From contig NZ_JBEOMB010000008.1 in NCBI RefSeq assembly GCF_046000175.1, forward strand, positions 79,628 to 143,627: 64,000 bases of DNA. The letters run 5' to 3'. The translations under genes were made by a program, and so were the position numbers. Source of the DNA: Rhodoplanes sp046000175 (GTDB lineage Bacteria; Pseudomonadota; Alphaproteobacteria; Rhizobiales; Xanthobacteraceae). The notes under the pieces were generated by a model, which saw nothing but the letters and a program-made list of their open reading frames with translations, was not told the origin of the DNA and did no database searches. Of this stretch, positions 61,363 to 64,000 are shown one piece after another. How positions within the stretch are numbered: position 1 is the first letter of the stretch; every line of letters begins with the position of its first letter.

Positions 61363-63015
61363 ATGGCTGTCGTCAGCGCCAACAAGCTCGAGCTTCTGCA
61401 GATCGCGGACGCCGTCGCGCGCGAGAAGTCGATCGACCGCAGCATCGTCATCCAGGCCATGGAGGATGCGATCGCCAAGGCGGCGCGCTCGCGCTACGGC
61501 TCGGAGACCGACGTCCACGCCGAGATCGACCCGAAGAAGGGCGAGCTGCGCCTCGCCCGGCACATGCTGGTGGTCGAGGCGGTCGAGAACCCGGCCAACC
61601 AGATCAGCCTCGAGGACGCCCGCAAGCACAATCCCGCCGCCCAGGTCGGCGACACCATCGCCGACACGCTGCCGCCGCTCGAATACGGCCGCATCGCCGC
61701 CCAGTCGGCCAAGCAGGTGATCGTCCAGAAGGTGCGCGAGGCCGAGCGCGACCGGCAGTACCAGGAGTACAAGGACCGCATCGGCGACATCGTCAACGGC
61801 ATCGTCAAGCGGGTCGAGTACGGCAACGTCGTCGTCGATCTCGGCCGCGGCGAGGCGATCGTGCGGCGCGACGAGATGCTTCCGCGCGAGGTGTTCCGCA
61901 ACGGCGACCGCATCCGCGCCTACATCTACGACGTCCGCCGCGAGCCGCGCGGGCCGCAGATCTTCCTCTCCCGCACCCACCCGCAGTTCATGGCGAAGCT
62001 GTTCACCCAGGAGGTGCCGGAGATCTACGACGGCATCGTCGAGGTGAAGGCGGTGGCCAGGGATCCGGGGTCGCGTGCAAAAATCGCCGTGATCTCGCGC
62101 GACTCGTCGGTCGACCCGGTCGGCGCCTGCGTCGGCATGCGCGGCTCGCGCGTGCAGGCCGTGGTGAACGAGCTGCAGGGCGAGAAGATCGACATCATCC
62201 CGTGGTCGCCCGACATCGCGACCTTCGTGGTCAACGCGCTCGCCCCCGCCGAGGTCGCCAAGGTGGTGCTCGACGAGGACAAGGAGCGCATCGCCGTCGT
62301 GGTGCCGGACCAGCAGCTCTCGCTCGCCATCGGCCGCCGCGGCCAGAACGTGCGGCTCGCCTCGCAGCTCACCGGCTGGGACATCGACATCCTCACCGAG
62401 CAGGAGGAGTCGGAGCGCCGCCAGGCCGACTTCGAGAAGCGCTCGAAGCTGTTCATGGAGGCCCTCAACGTCGACGAGGTGGTCGGCCAGCTGCTGGCGT
62501 CCGAGGGCTTCACCTCGGTCGAGGACCTCGCCGCCGTCGACGAGAAGGAGATCTCCTCGATCGAGGGCTTCGACGAGGAGACGGCGCAGGAGCTGCAGAC
62601 CCGCGCCCGCGAGTATCTCGACCAGATCGAGGCCGAGTACGACGAGAAGCGCCGCGCGCTGGGCGTCGAGGACGAGGTCCGCGAGGTGCCGGGCGTCACC
62701 GGCAGGATGCTGGTCGCCTTCGGCGAGAACGGCATCAAGACGGTCGACGACCTGGCCGGCTGCGCCACCGACGACCTCGCCGGCTGGACCGAGCGCAAGG
62801 ACGGCGAGACCAAGCGCGAGGCCGGCATCCTGGACGGCTTCGAGCTGTCGCGCGACGAGTGCGAGGCGATCGTCATGCAGGCCCGCGTCAAGGCCGGCTG
62901 GATCAGCGAGGAGGATCTCGCCCGGCCGTCCGAGGAGACCGACGAGGGCGCCGAGGGTGAAAGCGAAGGCGAGGCCGAGGACGAAGGCGAGGGCGCCGCG
63001 GCGCCGCAGGCCTGA
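61363..63015 (+). CDS. nusA: transcription termination/antitermination protein NusA
   Basis: A 550-residue RNA polymerase-associated factor. Parts in order: an N-terminal RNAP-binding domain (ANKLELLQIADAVAREKSID), an S1 domain (GDIVNGIVKRVEYGNVVVDLG), two KH domains (GACVGMRGSRVQAVVNELQGEKIDII; LSLAIGRRGQNVRLASQLTGWDIDI), then two helical C-terminal repeats (around 365–425 and 435–510). It ends with a Glu/Gly-rich acidic tail. This architecture is standard for alphaproteobacteria. It is between rimP and ylxR in the conserved operon. Confidence 0.97.
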   Translation: MAVVSANKLELLQIADAVAREKSIDRSIVIQAMEDAIAKAARSRYGSETDVHAEIDPKKGELRLARHMLVVEAVENPANQISLEDARKHNPAAQVGDTIADTLPPLEYGRIAAQSAKQVIVQKVREAERDRQYQEYKDRIGDIVNGIVKRVEYGNVVVDLGRGEAIVRRDEMLPREVFRNGDRIRAYIYDVRREPRGPQIFLSRTHPQFMAKLFTQEVPEIYDGIVEVKAVARDPGSRAKIAVISRDSSVDPVGACVGMRGSRVQAVVNELQGEKIDIIPWSPDIATFVVNALAPAEVAKVVLDEDKERIAVVVPDQQLSLAIGRRGQNVRLASQLTGWDIDILTEQEESERRQADFEKRSKLFMEALNVDEVVGQLLASEGFTSVEDLAAVDEKEISSIEGFDEETAQELQTRAREYLDQIEAEYDEKRRALGVEDEVREVPGVTGRMLVAFGENGIKTVDDLAGCATDDLAGWTERKDGETKREAGILDGFELSRDECEAIVMQARVKAGWISEEDLARPSEETDEGAEGESEGEAEDEGEGAAAPQA

Positions 63016-63033
63016 CGGAGGACCGAGATCGCG

Positions 63034-63741
63034 ATGCTGGCCCGGATCGAGGTGGGCGACACCGACGAGACCCTGCTGGACGGCGGCCCGAAAGGGGCCG
63101 CCGCCGCGCGGGAGCGTCTGTGCGTGGCGACCCGCACGGTCCGGCCGATCGACGAGATGATCCGCTTCGTCGCCGGCCCGGACGGCCGGGTGGTGCCCGA
63201 CATCAAGCGTAAATTGCCCGGCCGCGGGGCCTGGGTGACGGCGGCCCGCGGGCCGCTCGTGACGGCGATCAAGCAGGGCGCGTTCAAGCGCGCCTTCAAG
63301 GGCAAGGCGACGGCCGAGGCCGGCCTCGCCGACGACACCGAGCGATTGCTGGAGCGCGCCGTGCTGGACGCGCTCGCCATCGCCCACAAGGCCGGCACCG
63401 TGGTGGCGGGCTACACCAAGGTCGAGACGGCGCTGACGTCGGGCGCCGCGATCGGCCTGGTGCGGGCCCGCGACGCCAGCCCGGACGGGGTCCGCAAGGT
63501 CGACGCGCTGGCGGCGCGACGCCCCGCCGCGGCCGACCGGCCGCTTCCGATCATTTGTTCGTTCGAATCCGTCGAATTGGATTTGGCACTCGCACGGACA
63601 AATGTGATACATGCTGCCCTTCTGCCCGGGCGCGCGAGCGAGGCGGTCCTGGGGCGTTGGCGCATGCTCGAAATGTTCCGAACGGGTGGCCCCGATCCGC
63701 GGGGCGACAGGCAGATGGCCGTGAACCCGGCCCGAGACTAG
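63034..63741 (+). CDS. YlxR (DUF448) RNA-binding protein with L7Ae-like C-terminal region
   Basis: A 235-residue protein. The N-terminal DUF448/YlxR domain is ERLCVATRTVRPIDEMIRFVAGPDGRVVPDIKRKLPGRGAWV, a basic RNA-binding fold. The C-terminal part LDALAIAHKAGTVVAGYTKVETALTSGAAIGLVRARDAS resembles an L7Ae-like ribosomal-protein domain. This fused arrangement is the alphaproteobacterial form. It lies 18 bp after nusA and 7 bp before infB, inside the operon. A role in translation or transcription is inferred from position. Confidence 0.92.
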   Translation: MLARIEVGDTDETLLDGGPKGAAAARERLCVATRTVRPIDEMIRFVAGPDGRVVPDIKRKLPGRGAWVTAARGPLVTAIKQGAFKRAFKGKATAEAGLADDTERLLERAVLDALAIAHKAGTVVAGYTKVETALTSGAAIGLVRARDASPDGVRKVDALAARRPAAADRPLPIICSFESVELDLALARTNVIHAALLPGRASEAVLGRWRMLEMFRTGGPDPRGDRQMAVNPARD

Positions 63742-63748
63742 GATCGTA

Positions 63749-64000
63749 ATGACTGATACCAAGAATCCTGGCGAGAAGACGTTGTCGGTCGCGCAGCCCA
63801 AGACCTTGACGCTGAAGCGTCCCGGGGTCGAGCAGGGCGTGGTGCGCCAGAGCTTCAGCCACGGCCGCACCAAGGCGGTCGTCGTCGAGAAGGTGAAGCG
63901 CCGCCACGGTCCCGAGGGCAAGTCCGAGCCGACCTCGCCACCGCCGCAGCAGAGCAGCGCCCCGCGCCCGCAGCCGCCGCGCCCGCAGGGCGGCGGCGCC
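63749..64000 (+). CDS. infB: translation initiation factor IF-2, N-terminal part (runs off the window)
   Basis: The first 84 residues of IF-2, cut by the window edge. The start MTDTKNPGEKTLSVAQPKTL, then LKRPGVEQGVVRQSFSHGRTKAVVVEKVKRR, is the typical alphaproteobacterial IF-2 N-terminal domain. It is followed by the beginning of a Pro/Gln/Arg-rich linker (APRPQPPRPQGGGA). The GTPase domain lies beyond the window. It is the last visible gene of rimP–nusA–ylxR–infB. Confidence 0.95.
   Translation, partial: MTDTKNPGEKTLSVAQPKTLTLKRPGVEQGVVRQSFSHGRTKAVVVEKVKRRHGPEGKSEPTSPPPQQSSAPRPQPPRPQGGGA

Overview
The window is a high-GC chromosomal segment from an alphaproteobacterium of the order Hyphomicrobiales (Rhizobiales), most like the Bradyrhizobium/Rhodopseudomonas/Xanthobacteraceae side. 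The evidence is gene order: thrC–M16 peptidase–acetyltransferase, addB–addA–trxA, rpsT–dnaA–dnaN–recF–gyrB, murJ–trpS–usp–nfu, tsaB–rimI–fur–plsC–miaB–phoH–ybeY–corC–lnt–phrR–metK–trmB and rimP–nusA–ylxR–infB. Families of palindromic intergenic repeats of the kind common in these genomes support this. No tRNA, rRNA, CRISPR array, insertion sequence or prophage was seen.

Layout. 1–4.3 kb (minus): a lipoprotein, an N-acetyltransferase, an M16 peptidase and threonine synthase. 4.5–13.1 kb (plus): the AddAB recombination nuclease, thioredoxin, type I isopentenyl-diphosphate isomerase and a cupin. 13.2–15.3 kb (minus): an outer-membrane polysaccharide export lipoprotein, MsrA and a small membrane protein. 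15.5–25.2 kb (plus): rpsT, a 1.3-kb gene-free dnaA upstream region with a consensus CtrA site, then dnaA, an intervening glycosyltransferase-like gene, dnaN, recF and gyrB. 25.4–41 kb is the accessory part: an internally duplicated periplasmic protein, a tyrosine phenol-lyase-type enzyme, DUF411 and SOUL proteins, a 66-residue unknown with a CtrA-like site upstream, an ACT-domain/UPF0210 pair, a complete phosphite-oxidation cluster (ptxABCDE), a metallo-beta-lactamase-fold protein with a degenerate metal motif, and a membrane-anchored coiled-coil protein. 41–64 kb returns to conserved housekeeping order, interrupted by a GNAT/DUF1778 toxin–antitoxin pair, an orphan HicB-like gene and several repeat elements. 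The window ends inside infB.

The most interesting unit is 32.2–36.9 kb. PtxD keeps every residue expected of an NAD-dependent phosphite dehydrogenase and is flanked by a phosphite/phosphonate-type ABC transporter and a LysR-type regulator. A near-consensus Pho box and a separate 8-bp inverted repeat lie upstream of the first gene. The layout predicts phosphate-starvation-controlled uptake of phosphite and its oxidation to phosphate. Other points: a promoter, a two-hairpin leader and an intrinsic terminator precede rimP–nusA–infB; palindromic 20-bp tandem repeats cover the trxA stop codon; and a 174-bp element with imperfect terminal inverted repeats begins at the trmB stop codon.
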